Virus record (IMG/VR): IMGVR_UViG_3300010885_037795
Coordinates: 1-64,000 of that record
DNA from: a virus
Length of the DNA: 64,000 bases
Direction: 5' to 3' (one strand)
Within the stretch, counting starts at the first letter, position 1; every line of letters begins with the position of its first letter. A program made the position numbers and the translations under genes. Below the pieces are notes generated by a model, which made no database searches, had not been told where the DNA came from, and saw only the letters and a program-made list of their open reading frames with translations. Below, one piece after another: positions 1 to 8,505 of the stretch.

Positions 1-304
1 AGCGTTACAACAATTACAGAGGCGGTTGTCCGGTACCTCGAGTTGCGTCTTTATAACAACGGCGATTTAGTATACATACGCTAACACATACACTAAACGT
101 GTGCAATCGCTTGCACGTCTTTTCAGCCTTAACATTTTGTTCAAACAATCAAACTGGGGCATTTAACCAGTCAACATCCTTTCGGGTAGTGATTGAGTAC
201 TCTGTACAGCGCAGAGAATTCCGTCCCTGTGATCCGAGATCCAGGTTTAGGACACCCGAGTTAGGCCGGTGCGAGCCAATACTGTTAACTTGCTAGACTG
301 AGTG
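1..304. other. Non-coding left edge, no convincing gene
   Basis: No reading frame here has phage-like composition. The longest plus-strand frame (99-296) is rich in Cys, Arg and Ser, has no ribosome-binding site and matches nothing I recognise. I looked for tRNA T-arm (GGTTCRA-type) signals on both strands and found none that folds. Small dyads are visible: GTGCAA/TTGCAC at 101-106 and 111-116 with a four-base loop, then a short T-containing run; ACTGG/CCAGT at 153-157 and 167-171; CTCTG/CAGAG at 200-204 and 212-216. The first could be a weak terminator. Otherwise I see nothing definite. Confidence 0.4.
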
Positions 305-733
305 TCAGAGTTTGTTGATTATGTGTGAGCCATGTACACGAACTTGAATGTGTCCGTTATAGTAGTCTGTTGATTCTAGCACTTTGCGTGTGAATTGTTC
401 TCGGGCTTCGATGTATGAGCATTCTGCTTTGGATTTACAAATAAAGAGGATTTCTCTGGTGAAGTTTTCTGTGCCCAGAGCAACAACATCTTTTGTTAGT
501 TCCGGGCTTGAGCCATAATAGGTGCGCCAATCACTGTCGATCTTGGAGCGGATTTTCTTTTTCTTTTTGGTGCCGTTTTTTAGCTTTACTGTTTTAAGTG
601 TGGTCTTAGAAAATTTTGCTAGTTTTTTACCTATGTACTTGCGGCCAGAGATAGTATTAGTGATCATGTAGACAAACCCAATGCAGTCATCGGGCAGTTC
701 CTCTACTGTTTTGCCTTGAAAAGTCCATGTCAT
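305..733 (-). CDS. GIY-YIG-like small nuclease-type protein
   Basis: This 142-residue protein resembles the small GIY-YIG-like proteins common in T4-type phages. The N-terminal part carries a degenerate GIY-YIG signature: FVYMITN at residues 20-26, then RKYIGKK about ten residues later. A lysine-rich stretch (KNGTKKKKKIRSK) follows, then DWRTYYGSS, which resembles the segment seen in Seg-like proteins. A Glu and an Arg downstream (TREILF, EAREQF) could serve as catalytic residues, but I cannot assign them. It is the last gene of the leftward block, 44 bases after the B12 radical SAM gene, and no clear Shine-Dalgarno sequence precedes its ATG. It may be a homing-type or repair nuclease, or an inactive DNA-binding relative. 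Family placement is moderately sure; activity is unknown. Confidence 0.6.
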   Translation of the reverse strand: MTWTFQGKTVEELPDDCIGFVYMITNTISGRKYIGKKLAKFSKTTLKTVKLKNGTKKKKKIRSKIDSDWRTYYGSSPELTKDVVALGTENFTREILFICKSKAECSYIEAREQFTRKVLESTDYYNGHIQVRVHGSHIINKL

Positions 734-777
734 AATACGTAAACATAATTATCTCGTGCGTCAGTGGGGTTAAAATA

Positions 778-2307
778 TCAGTGTTCTGTGTCAATTTGTG
801 CCAGTTTTACTAGAGGTTTAGTGCGGTCTTGGCCTATAATCTGCTCCGCAATGATCTTCAATATCTTGAGTTCTTCTGTGCCTTTGGTGATGGGATAGTT
901 TAGTCTAGCACTAAGCTCATGCACCTCTAAACGGCGCCGCAAGCGTTCTTTTAGTGTTAATGTTGGGTTATTTAGGTTGATCCAGTTGCGTCCATACACC
1001 CAGTCTTGATCTTGGTCTTCCAAATGGCTCAAGTTCAAATCAGGCCATTCAGGCACCAGCTCAAGTCCTAGATTGCTGAGTTCCAGTCTACTGCCGCGAT
1101 CTATACTGCCTGTGTATCCCCAGCGTATGAGTGCTATGGTACCTGCTTGCATGTACTTTTGATAGCGTTTCAAGAATTGTAGCTGTTCTTTATGATCAGA
1201 CATTGTTTCTGTTGGGTAGCCTATGAACATTAAAAATACGTTTTGTATGCCGTAGCGAGCACACATGCGAATGTGATGATCTAAATCATCGTTGTCAAAC
1301 TCTTTGCCCATGTGCTGTCTTACAGCCCAGCTGGCATGTTCAACTCCAGTGATCAACATACGACTGCCACCTGCTGCCATGGCAGCGTACATTGTTTCTG
1401 GCATGTCTTTGGCCTTGCGTATGTTAAATTGGCTCAGCCATGTGGGCTTGAACTCTGGATTTTCTTGTGACAGTCTAGCAATGTTTATATTAAGAGAATA
1501 AAACTCTTTGAGGTTACCGTTGATAACGCTGTCGGTAAACTGAAACAGTTGTACTTTTGTTTCTTTCCAGTGCTGTAACATTTCATTGGCCATGCTCTCA
1601 CCTGTACGATATTTGTACTTGGGCCAGCGATGTGGCACATCACAAAATGTACAACGGCGCACACAGCCTCGAGAAGCAGTCAAGTAAATGCCTGCTGTTT
1701 GATTGTAAAAGTATTTCCACGGATCTAGCTTGCTGAAGTCTGCAGGAGGCAAAGATTCAATGTCATCAATTTGCACAGTAGGCCGATCATCTGTTCCGTC
1801 TACATCAAAGTTGCCTTGCATCCATTGCTGCCACATGATCTCGCCATCACCCCAGCCCACATGATCCACTAGACTCTGTTCACGCAACCAGTCGCCAAAG
1901 CGTTTGGTGCCGTACGGAGTAGTGAGTCCTTGCCCACCCGCTACCAACATCACTTGACTCATTGGTCGGAAACGTTCACAGAACAATCTAGCCGCACGAG
2001 TACTAAACTTTGAAAACACACTCACTGCCACACAGTCATAGCCGCTGGCAATGATGTTGTCTATAGTGATGTCAAACTCTTCAAACACTCGCTGTGGCAA
2101 CAGCCTGTCATGTGCTGTGCGCCAGTAGTCACTGGCTTCTGCAAATTCTTCTGCTGTCAGCTTCTTTGCCAGTTGTAGATTGATATCAAACACCGTGTAA
2201 TCAATACCCATGTGACGACATAGTCCGCCTAGCACAGCAGGTGCGGCAGGTGGTCGTTCAAGCTCTTGGCTTGGGAAAGTTACAATGGCCACACGTTTAT
2301 ACATCAA
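778..2307 (-). CDS. B12-binding-domain radical SAM protein
   Basis: The 509-residue protein has the two-domain layout of class B radical SAM enzymes. An N-terminal Rossmann-like cobalamin-binding region (about residues 1-140, with a hydrophobic strand at DCVAVSVFS) is followed by a radical SAM TIM-barrel core. The iron-sulfur motif CVRRCTFC gives Cys215, Cys219 and Cys222, the CX3CX2C that binds the 4Fe-4S cluster which cleaves S-adenosylmethionine. The early DxHxxG cobalamin motif is not obvious, so B12 may be absent or held base-off in a non-standard way. Family members methylate or rearrange unactivated carbons; the substrate here is unknown. The ORF starts MMYKRV and overlaps the end of the upstream gene by 11 bases, so the two are probably translationally coupled. 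It belongs to the leftward operon that begins with gene 55. Confidence 0.75.
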   Translation of the reverse strand: MMYKRVAIVTFPSQELERPPAAPAVLGGLCRHMGIDYTVFDINLQLAKKLTAEEFAEASDYWRTAHDRLLPQRVFEEFDITIDNIIASGYDCVAVSVFSKFSTRAARLFCERFRPMSQVMLVAGGQGLTTPYGTKRFGDWLREQSLVDHVGWGDGEIMWQQWMQGNFDVDGTDDRPTVQIDDIESLPPADFSKLDPWKYFYNQTAGIYLTASRGCVRRCTFCDVPHRWPKYKYRTGESMANEMLQHWKETKVQLFQFTDSVINGNLKEFYSLNINIARLSQENPEFKPTWLSQFNIRKAKDMPETMYAAMAAGGSRMLITGVEHASWAVRQHMGKEFDNDDLDHHIRMCARYGIQNVFLMFIGYPTETMSDHKEQLQFLKRYQKYMQAGTIALIRWGYTGSIDRGSRLELSNLGLELVPEWPDLNLSHLEDQDQDWVYGRNWINLNNPTLTLKERLRRRLEVHELSARLNYPITKGTEELKILKIIAEQIIGQDRTKPLVKLAQIDTEH

Positions 2308-2893
2308 GAGTTTGTTTTATTTCTTTAATTAATTGTAAATCTTCGTCGCTGATACTGCGATGGTTATCTCGTATCTGTCCTGTGGGGTCAACCAAGGTAC
2401 TGAGCACACGCTGAGTGCGTTGTTCTTGATACCACGACCAAAAGTCTTGACTGTTGGGCAAGTTCATGATCATGTACCTGCCAGGAAAGTGCCATACCAG
2501 CTGACTACGTTGTTCTTTAGGCGCATCAGGATTGCTCCTAAGGTATCCTTGAAAGTAACTGGGATAGTAGTAGTGATCAGTCCAGAACCAAGACTCCAGT
2601 AGAATATCATCAGCGTGTACGCTGAGTAATTCCAAACTTTGATCACGCACAATCTTTCCGTCTTCTAGCACAGTTTCTGATTCGTATTTGTTAAAGTAAC
2701 CAATACTGATGTTGTTGGGGACTTGGGCAAAGTCCACAGTAACACTAGCACTGGTGTCTTTGCTATTAATTTCAAATGTATTAATTTGATAGTTGTTCAC
2801 GAGAATAAAAATCCTGGGCCATGTTACTCCTGGCTGTGGATTAAACTTGAATTCAAAAGTTATTTTGTCACCACGAGGTCGCATAGTTTTCAT
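2297..2893 (-). CDS. Unknown protein between two radical SAM genes
   Basis: I do not recognise this protein of about 200 residues. It opens with a beta-rich segment (ITFEFKFNP, PRIFILVNN, SASVTVDFA) resembling a small Ig-like or carbohydrate-binding beta-sandwich. An aromatic-rich part follows (ESWFWTDHYYYPSYFQGYL, then DFWSWYQEQ) and then a charged helical tail. There is no signal peptide or membrane segment. It overlaps both radical SAM neighbours (26 bases upstream, 11 downstream), so it is probably made with them and may be a partner or substrate carrier. The start is uncertain: TTG at 2899, ATG at 2893 and ATG at 2884 are all in frame and none has a good ribosome-binding site. I chose 2893. 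Confidence 0.6.
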   Translation of the reverse strand: MKTMRPRGDKITFEFKFNPQPGVTWPRIFILVNNYQINTFEINSKDTSASVTVDFAQVPNNISIGYFNKYESETVLEDGKIVRDQSLELLSVHADDILLESWFWTDHYYYPSYFQGYLRSNPDAPKEQRSQLVWHFPGRYMIMNLPNSQDFWSWYQEQRTQRVLSTLVDPTGQIRDNHRSISDEDLQLIKEIKQTLDV

Positions 2894-3878
2894 CCACAAA
2901 TTTTTGATTGCATTTGGTTGTACACTCCAGCCACTTGAACTGTTGGAATTCGTTTTTCCAAAAGTTATCAGCTAGCACACTCTCTAGTGTACTATGTTTA
3001 AGGTTGTATGCACGACCTCTATCTAGCCACTCTGTGTTGTGTCCATAGCGGTTGGCTACCCAACAACACGGAAAGAAGTCGCCTTGACTGTTGATAAACA
3101 ATCCTTTGTTGCCCACTGCACACAGTGGTAGGATGTCTCCGGTGTAGTTTTGTTGCGCTTGTGCATAGTGCTGTTTTGCAAATGGGGTGTCTCTAAGCAC
3201 TCGTCCGCTTAGATTATCTATATCTCTTTCAAATCGCATGCTAGAGCTGATGAGTTGATCTCTAGGCTGTAGCGCATCGCTAGGACCGTATATTGGATAT
3301 ACTTTGGCAAATTTGGTACTGCGAGTAAGCTGGAATTGATCCATTTCTAATTCACGTGCTTGCTCACGCATGACATCAACATGATCTTGATTGAATTCAA
3401 ATGCAATAGCGGCCCAGGTAATGTTTACGGGACTTGTGCTTCTCAATGCACGTATACCGCGCATGATGCTCTCCCAATCACTATTGACCCTGTAGATGTT
3501 ATTACTGGCATTATCATAGCCGTCAATGCTGAAATGCACTTGATCTTGTGCCCCTAGGAACCGTCCTAGACCCTGCCACCACAGTGCATTGCGATAGCTG
3601 CCGTTGGTCACAATAACAATTTGCACAGGGTAAATACTCTTGACGTATTCAATTACTGACACCAGCTCATGTGCATATATTGGATCACCATCGTCTCCGC
3701 AAAATGTAATCTTACGCACGTTTTCTCTTATAAAATCAGGAGTAAAGTTTCGTTGAAAGAATGCCAGGTCCAGTTCTGTGTTGACCAGCCCATCTGGTAC
3801 TTCTTGTCTACTGCATCTAGGACAGCGTAGAGTACACTTGCTTGATATCTCAATGTGCCAGTGCCATGTTGCTAACAC
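2868..3878 (-). CDS. Radical SAM protein with SPASM-like C-terminus
   Basis: This 336-residue radical SAM enzyme carries its cluster motif at the extreme N-terminus: CTLRCPRC, Cys15, Cys19 and Cys22. The GDDGDP segment about 45 residues later occupies the place of the usual GGEP S-adenosylmethionine contact. The C-terminal part has a SPASM/twitch-like Cys arrangement (LCAVGNKG, then FPCCW, then CTTKC near residue 322), likely binding an auxiliary cluster. Relatives modify peptides or small metabolites. The start is GTG at 3878, decided by a full AGGAGG at 3883-3888 with a four-base spacer inside the end of the upstream gene; translation overlaps that gene by 7 bases. The substrate is unknown. 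Family assignment is firm. Confidence 0.8.
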   Translation of the reverse strand: MLATWHWHIEISSKCTLRCPRCSRQEVPDGLVNTELDLAFFQRNFTPDFIRENVRKITFCGDDGDPIYAHELVSVIEYVKSIYPVQIVIVTNGSYRNALWWQGLGRFLGAQDQVHFSIDGYDNASNNIYRVNSDWESIMRGIRALRSTSPVNITWAAIAFEFNQDHVDVMREQARELEMDQFQLTRSTKFAKVYPIYGPSDALQPRDQLISSSMRFERDIDNLSGRVLRDTPFAKQHYAQAQQNYTGDILPLCAVGNKGLFINSQGDFFPCCWVANRYGHNTEWLDRGRAYNLKHSTLESVLADNFWKNEFQQFKWLECTTKCNQKFVDENYATSW

Positions 3879-4807
3879 AAAGCCTCCTCAGACTTCCATT
3901 GTTCTTGAAATGCAGTTTTGTCTTGACCAACAGAGCAGTGTCGTTTACACACAGCATCTGGTTCGGTGATAATACTGTTGAATGATTCCACTTGTTCTCG
4001 TAGTACAGGATTGTCCCACGGCAGTTGTTTACTAAAAATGTCACTGCCAAAAAAGCAACATGGTAGCACTGCTCCTGTTGCTGTGATATAAATGCTTTGT
4101 TCTTTTAATGCATGGCAACTGACAGTGGTGCCTGCGGCCGGTGCAGTATGCCCAGTTGGAGGACGCAACCATTCCACAGGACGTTCCTGGAATCGCGAGC
4201 TTACCTTGGTGCGAAAACGTGTGAAGCCCATGTCACGTGCCAGTTCACGGCAAGCATCAACTTGATGTTGATTGTGTTCGTACACCAGCATGTCCCAGTG
4301 TGCAGTACCACCTGAGGCAATGTATGCTTCTGCATTGGCCATCAGTATGTCCCATTGTACGCCAGCACGGTAGATGTGATTGGTGTCTTCTAGTCCGTCA
4401 ATGCTGAACACCACATAGTCCAGTTCGTTCTTCATGTTGTTGGCCAGCTCTTGCCACCAGTACTTGGTACGCAGGCCGCCATTGGTATTCATGCCTAGCA
4501 CAATCTTGGAGTTGACTGCACGAAAGTATTGATATATCTGTAGTGTGTCTTTTGCTGCCGCTGGGTCGCCAAAGTTACCGCACATGAACATCTTGTCCAG
4601 CTGACGTATCAGCTGATCTGGCACTAGTTGTTGTACTTGATTGAGTCGTAGTTCACTAGCATGCTGTTCATGAACATACTGCTCAGGATTCATTCGGGCA
4701 CACTGAGGGCAAGCCGCATTGCAAGTGGTAGTGGGCTCGATGTGTAGTACTCGGATGTTGTCATAGTTAAACTGCGTCAACATCGGTGTTGTAGGAAGTG
4801 AATCCAT
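3872..4807 (-). CDS. Radical SAM protein with SPASM-like C-terminus
   Basis: This 311-residue radical SAM enzyme is a paralogue of the gene just downstream. Its motif CNAACPQC places the cluster ligands at Cys29, Cys33 and Cys36. CGNFGDP follows about 50 residues later where the GGEP motif normally lies, as in its neighbour (CGDDGDP), so these two form a subfamily. Towards the end VSCHALKEQ, LPCCFFG and CKRHCSVGQ supply Cys residues for a probable auxiliary cluster. The first 41 bases lie inside the 3' end of gene 46 in another frame. ATG 4807 and ATG 4783 are both possible starts and neither has a strong ribosome-binding site. It is transcribed with 55-47-46, which places it in the early or middle programme rather than with virion genes. 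Confidence 0.78.
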   Translation of the reverse strand: MDSLPTTPMLTQFNYDNIRVLHIEPTTTCNAACPQCARMNPEQYVHEQHASELRLNQVQQLVPDQLIRQLDKMFMCGNFGDPAAAKDTLQIYQYFRAVNSKIVLGMNTNGGLRTKYWWQELANNMKNELDYVVFSIDGLEDTNHIYRAGVQWDILMANAEAYIASGGTAHWDMLVYEHNQHQVDACRELARDMGFTRFRTKVSSRFQERPVEWLRPPTGHTAPAAGTTVSCHALKEQSIYITATGAVLPCCFFGSDIFSKQLPWDNPVLREQVESFNSIITEPDAVCKRHCSVGQDKTAFQEQWKSEEALC

Positions 4808-6539
4808 TTTCTTTTACCACGGTCAGTATGTTGTTTACACGACTGCTCAGTTCGTCCTTGTGACTCACAAGCCAAATACTCTTGTTACGTTCTCGACTCA
4901 TCTTTTTAAGAATACCCAGTGCTGATTCAACACCACTGGAGTCCATACCCGAATCAATCACTTCGTCAATAAACAACAGGTTGATGGGCTGGTATAAACT
5001 TTCCCACACATCGCGGAATGACCAACTTAGACTTAGAATAAGTCTGTTACGTTCGCCACGACTTAGATTGTCAAAATCTAGTTCTCGACCCAGCTCACTG
5101 ATATTTACCGTAAGATCGTTTTGAAAAATCACAGTGTGCGGCAGGCCAATCTTGTCAAGATAGTAGCTTAGTCGTTGGTTTAAGTAGGCCAAGTTCTGAT
5201 CAATGATGCGTTTGCGCACAAACGAATCTTTGGATGTCAGCAATTTAAGCAAGAAGTCTTGATGGTCACGCAGACTAACCAGTCTGTTCATTTCATCATA
5301 GTCAATATCTTCTTCTGCTTGTGTTTTCATTTCTGCAATTTGTTCCACATATGGATCAGCTTCTGCATCCTTGGCCACCAACTGACTCAGGATATTGCCC
5401 AAACTTGCACGATGCTCAAATGCATCGGACTCTTTGTCGTAGTAGGTACGTGGTGCAGGGCCAGGCTCGCCTAGTTCTTTTAGTGCGCCTGTGAGCTCAA
5501 TCCATTGACCGTTTGTTGCCAAGGCTTGCAGTGCAGCCTCTTGCAGACTCTTGCGTTTGTCTGCCAGCACCTGCTCGTGCTTTTCGTCATGCATTTCTTG
5601 TCCACAAGCATAGCACTTGTGATCTTCTAACTGTGCAATTTCTGCCTTGAGCTTGTCTACTACCTTGGTTTCTTTTGCTTCGTCTAGCTCACAACGAGCA
5701 ACAAGTTTTTGTATGTCAGCACGATCTTTAAGCAGTTGTGAATGCCGTGTTAGATCCTGATGCATCAGTAGTTCTGCTTCAATATCAATCTTGGCCAGTT
5801 CGTCGTAGGCTGATTGTAGCTTGCCCAGATCTTCGTCTTTTTTCTTTTGCCACATGCCTTGTCTGCGTATGAGATTAGACACTTGTTCTTTCAGTCGCTC
5901 ATTGGCATCCTGTACTGCTTTGATACGGAATTCTTCTTTGACAATTCCGTCCTTGCTGGCTTTGAGCTGTTCTTTGAGATTTTCTGCTTTTTCACTCAGT
6001 TGTGTCACACCCAGCAACTGCTCAATCATTGTGCGTTGTTCTGCGGCTTTCAAACTAAGGAATGGTTCTGTGTGGGTATTGAGGGCAACAATGTTTCGAA
6101 ACATGTCATGACTCATACCCAGCATGCGTTCAATGGCGGCTTGGGTTTCACGACTGTCGCCTTGACTTTCGTCTGTTACTTCTTGTTCTTCTCCGCCAAT
6201 GTAAAACTTCACAATGTTGGGTTTGCGGCCACGTTCAATCTTGTAGCTCACACCATTGGTTTCAAACTCAATAGTGACCAACATGGCCTTGCCGTTGGTT
6301 TTGTTGATCAAGTTTTCTTTACGGATGTTGGTCAGTGCTTGCCCGTACAGTGCAAAACTCAGGGCATTGATGATTGTGGTCTTGCCAGTGCCATTACGTG
6401 CGCCTGTGTCATCCCCGCCCAAGTCCAAGTTTTGTCCCAGTACCAGTGTAAGGTCATTGCGATTGAACTTGATTGCCTGCGTGGAATTGCCCACGCTCAT
6501 GAAGTTTTTGACCGTAAGGTCTTTGATTACAAAACTCAT
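4767..6539 (-). CDS. 46: Recombination nuclease subunit gp46 (Rad50/SMC-like ATPase)
   Basis: This 590-residue ATPase is the T4 gp46 equivalent. With gp47 it forms the Rad50-Mre11-type complex that resects DNA ends for recombination-dependent replication and helps degrade host DNA. Walker A is GARNGTGKT (residues 46-54). The preceding GGDD insertion is typical, to my knowledge, of cyanophage-type homologues. Two coiled-coil arms flank a zinc hook, CYACGQ, with Cys309 and Cys312. Near the C-terminus are the ABC signature LSRGERNR (about 488) and Walker B LLFIDEVID (about 524). Length is close to T4 gp46 (560). The start codon overlaps the stop of gene 47 by one base, indicating coupled synthesis of the two subunits. 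Confidence 0.95.
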   Translation of the reverse strand: MSFVIKDLTVKNFMSVGNSTQAIKFNRNDLTLVLGQNLDLGGDDTGARNGTGKTTIINALSFALYGQALTNIRKENLINKTNGKAMLVTIEFETNGVSYKIERGRKPNIVKFYIGGEEQEVTDESQGDSRETQAAIERMLGMSHDMFRNIVALNTHTEPFLSLKAAEQRTMIEQLLGVTQLSEKAENLKEQLKASKDGIVKEEFRIKAVQDANERLKEQVSNLIRRQGMWQKKKDEDLGKLQSAYDELAKIDIEAELLMHQDLTRHSQLLKDRADIQKLVARCELDEAKETKVVDKLKAEIAQLEDHKCYACGQEMHDEKHEQVLADKRKSLQEAALQALATNGQWIELTGALKELGEPGPAPRTYYDKESDAFEHRASLGNILSQLVAKDAEADPYVEQIAEMKTQAEEDIDYDEMNRLVSLRDHQDFLLKLLTSKDSFVRKRIIDQNLAYLNQRLSYYLDKIGLPHTVIFQNDLTVNISELGRELDFDNLSRGERNRLILSLSWSFRDVWESLYQPINLLFIDEVIDSGMDSSGVESALGILKKMSRERNKSIWLVSHKDELSSRVNNILTVVKENGFTSYNTDVDAV

Positions 6540-7552
6540 TAACAGTTCCTATAGATGTCTAGCAAGAGATTACGGTCGTAGTGTTCGCTAGATATTGCAT
6601 TGATTTGATTTTGCACAATAGTGTCAATGCTTTCAAATTTGATTTCGCCAGTTTGCACATCACCCACAATAACTTCTTTCTTGGGCAACAGGCTCAGTTC
6701 ACGCAGTTTGTAGGTGTCCAGGAATGTTTCACGAATAAAGTTGGCTTCTTCATAGCTGAGATCAATGTCAATGTTGATGCGAGCATGCATTTTGGGTTTG
6801 AGTATCTTGTCTGCATGATCCACAATGCTTGATAAACTCAGCACACGATATGTGGGTTGATCTGGCCAAGCATGATATTCGGGCTCTTTGCCCCATTCCA
6901 AGATCATCATGCCACGCTCTTCATCTCCGTCATCTGCGTAGTTGTGCGGAAATGCATTGCCAATATAGGTAATGTTGTTGGCTGATTGGCGCTTGTGGAA
7001 ATGCCCAGAAAACACATGCTCAAAGCCCACAAAGTCTTCACGTCTAGCTTCGCCTGTGTCCGGCATCTGCACCATGGCATTCATGTAGTAACCGGGCAAT
7101 TCAAAATGCCCAAAGCAGTACTTGCCTTTTTTCTTTAACAGTTTTTTGTGATCATCGCCTACCAGCCAAGGTGCAATAGTTACATCGCCTTGACTGAACC
7201 AGTCGTTTACTATCTGTACATTGGGAATATGCTTTGCCCAAGAAGCGGATTGAATATCACGCTTGTCACGGTAATACAAATCATGATTGCCAGGAATAAA
7301 ATATACAATATCAAAATTCTCACTCATGTGCTCCAGTGCTCGAACAGAATAGTTCAAGGTCAAAATATTAATGGCAGCTCGATTGTTGTGCCAGTCGCCC
7401 ATCATAATACAAGTTTCACAACCGGCTTCTTTGGCCTTGTCTGTGGCCCACTTTACAAAAGCCAAACAGTCCTCGTTGTGAGTTGTGCTGTTTGACTTCA
7501 AGCCAAAATGAATGTCAGTGAAGACCGCAGCCTTCTTAAAAAGATTTGTCAT
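6539..7552 (-). CDS. 47: Recombination nuclease subunit gp47 (Mre11-like)
   Basis: This 337-residue metallophosphoesterase is the T4 gp47 equivalent and nuclease partner of gp46. All the metal-binding motifs of the Mre11/SbcD fold are visible: TDIHFG (Asp13, His15), GDWHN (Asp53, His55), PGNHD (Asn89, His90), GHFELPG (His149) and SGHFHK (183-186). The protein is nearly the T4 length (339). A GGAG ribosome-binding site lies four bases before the ATG. The gene sits 50 bases downstream of gene 55 and overlaps gene 46 by one base. The block 55-47-46 is a conserved T4-type arrangement. Confidence 0.95.
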   Translation of the reverse strand: MTNLFKKAAVFTDIHFGLKSNSTTHNEDCLAFVKWATDKAKEAGCETCIMMGDWHNNRAAINILTLNYSVRALEHMSENFDIVYFIPGNHDLYYRDKRDIQSASWAKHIPNVQIVNDWFSQGDVTIAPWLVGDDHKKLLKKKGKYCFGHFELPGYYMNAMVQMPDTGEARREDFVGFEHVFSGHFHKRQSANNITYIGNAFPHNYADDGDEERGMMILEWGKEPEYHAWPDQPTYRVLSLSSIVDHADKILKPKMHARINIDIDLSYEEANFIRETFLDTYKLRELSLLPKKEVIVGDVQTGEIKFESIDTIVQNQINAISSEHYDRNLLLDIYRNC

Positions 7553-7560
7553 AGTACTCC

Positions 7561-7589
7561 ATTATAGACGAACAGTCCGGCAAACGCAA
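7561..7589 (-). promoter_or_regulatory. Possible sigma70-like promoter before gene 47
   Basis: On the minus strand TTGCGT (7584-7589) is followed by a 17-base spacer and a perfect TATAAT (7561-7566). The start point would fall at about 7554, only two bases before the gene 47 ATG, so the message would be nearly leaderless and would lose the GGAG ribosome-binding site. The match is good but the geometry is awkward, so this is a weak call; read-through from the gene 55 promoter may suffice. Confidence 0.3.
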
Positions 7590-7602
7590 GAGTCTTGATA
7601 GC

Positions 7603-8481
7603 CTATTCTTCGTAACTGCCACCACCGCCACCACTACCTTGTGCCTGGCGTGTGTAACTTGGGTTTAGGTTGTTCATTTGCAAAATGTCATCACGTAAGT
7701 TTTGATTGCGCTTTTCGATGTTTAGCACACGAGTAAAGCTGTTAGTGATAGCGGCAGTATAATACGCAAAAGGATTCTGCGATTTTGACTCGTCAAATTG
7801 CAATCCAATTTGGCTGAGTTGTAACAAGGCTTGGCTTCGCATTTCGTCATTGTAGGTGTATCCTCTCCAGTTTGATCTTGTGGCATAACGTTCACACAGT
7901 TTCATAAACATCAGTGCCAACTTTTTGGTCATTGCACCGTGGTCACGACAATATGCACCTGTGTCTGGATCGCCTTTCCAGTGACTGATGCCTGCACACA
8001 CAAGTTCGCCTTCTTCGTTTAGCTTGTAGTGCTTGAATGGAGGAAAGTTTACTTTCACATACTTTGCGGCAAGCGGCACACGTACAACAGGTTCATCGTA
8101 CTCAGTGTCAGCATCTTCTGCTTCATCTAGCAAGTCCTGCGCATCCTGCTGTTTTTTAGTTTTAACTTCGTCGATAGGAACATGTTCCCATGTCATCACA
8201 CGAAACACAACATCTGTATCAGCCACGTCCTTGAGCTTTACTTCAAATTCGTCCAGCTTGTGTTTGGTACCATCTGCTGTTGCAACATCTAGTGCGGCTT
8301 TGGCAAGACGTACTGCACGGTCTTTGCGGGCCTGTAACGTGTTCTTTTTGTTAATCTGCTTGATGTCAGGCAAGATCATGTCAAAATCTGCATCTGCGGG
8401 AGTAGTAAACCAACAGTAGGTTGATTTGCTTTTGTGTATCTCCTTCAGGATGTCTTTGTTATTAAGGTAGTTGTGTTTCAT
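7603..8481 (-). CDS. 55: Late-promoter sigma factor gp55
   Basis: This 292-residue protein is the T4 gp55-type sigma factor that directs host RNA polymerase to late promoters. The diagnostic region is residues 200-262: RSNWRGYTYNDEMRSQAL, then SKSQNPFAYYT, then VLNIEKRNQNLRDDIL, the conserved sigma region 2-like core. It is much longer than T4 gp55 (185 residues). The extra length includes an acidic segment (DLLDEAEDADTEYDEP, near 113-128) and a Gly-rich tail ending GGGGGSYEE. The hydrophobic C-terminal sliding-clamp-binding end known from T4 gp55 is not apparent. It is the first gene of the leftward operon, with an AGGA-type ribosome-binding site and a sigma70-like promoter upstream. Confidence 0.9.
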   Translation of the reverse strand: MKHNYLNNKDILKEIHKSKSTYCWFTTPADADFDMILPDIKQINKKNTLQARKDRAVRLAKAALDVATADGTKHKLDEFEVKLKDVADTDVVFRVMTWEHVPIDEVKTKKQQDAQDLLDEAEDADTEYDEPVVRVPLAAKYVKVNFPPFKHYKLNEEGELVCAGISHWKGDPDTGAYCRDHGAMTKKLALMFMKLCERYATRSNWRGYTYNDEMRSQALLQLSQIGLQFDESKSQNPFAYYTAAITNSFTRVLNIEKRNQNLRDDILQMNNLNPSYTRQAQGSGGGGGSYEE

Positions 8482-8505
8482 TGGGTATCCTATAAATTAC
8501 CACTT

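Noticed and set aside
99-296. Plus-strand ORF of 65 residues
   Set aside because: Cys/Arg/Ser-rich composition, no ribosome-binding site and no recognisable family; likely chance.
1-304. tRNA gene in the left edge
   Set aside because: No GGTTCRA-type T-arm with matching acceptor arms could be built on either strand.
5259-5474. Hydrophobic ORF antisense to gene 46
   Set aside because: Antisense of acidic and Lys-rich helices is automatically Phe/Leu/Cys-rich; no ribosome-binding site.
5847-6542. 231-residue ORF antisense to gene 46
   Set aside because: It mirrors the coiled-coil codons of gene 46 in the antisense frame; no start signal and a Phe/Cys/His-rich composition typical of shadows.
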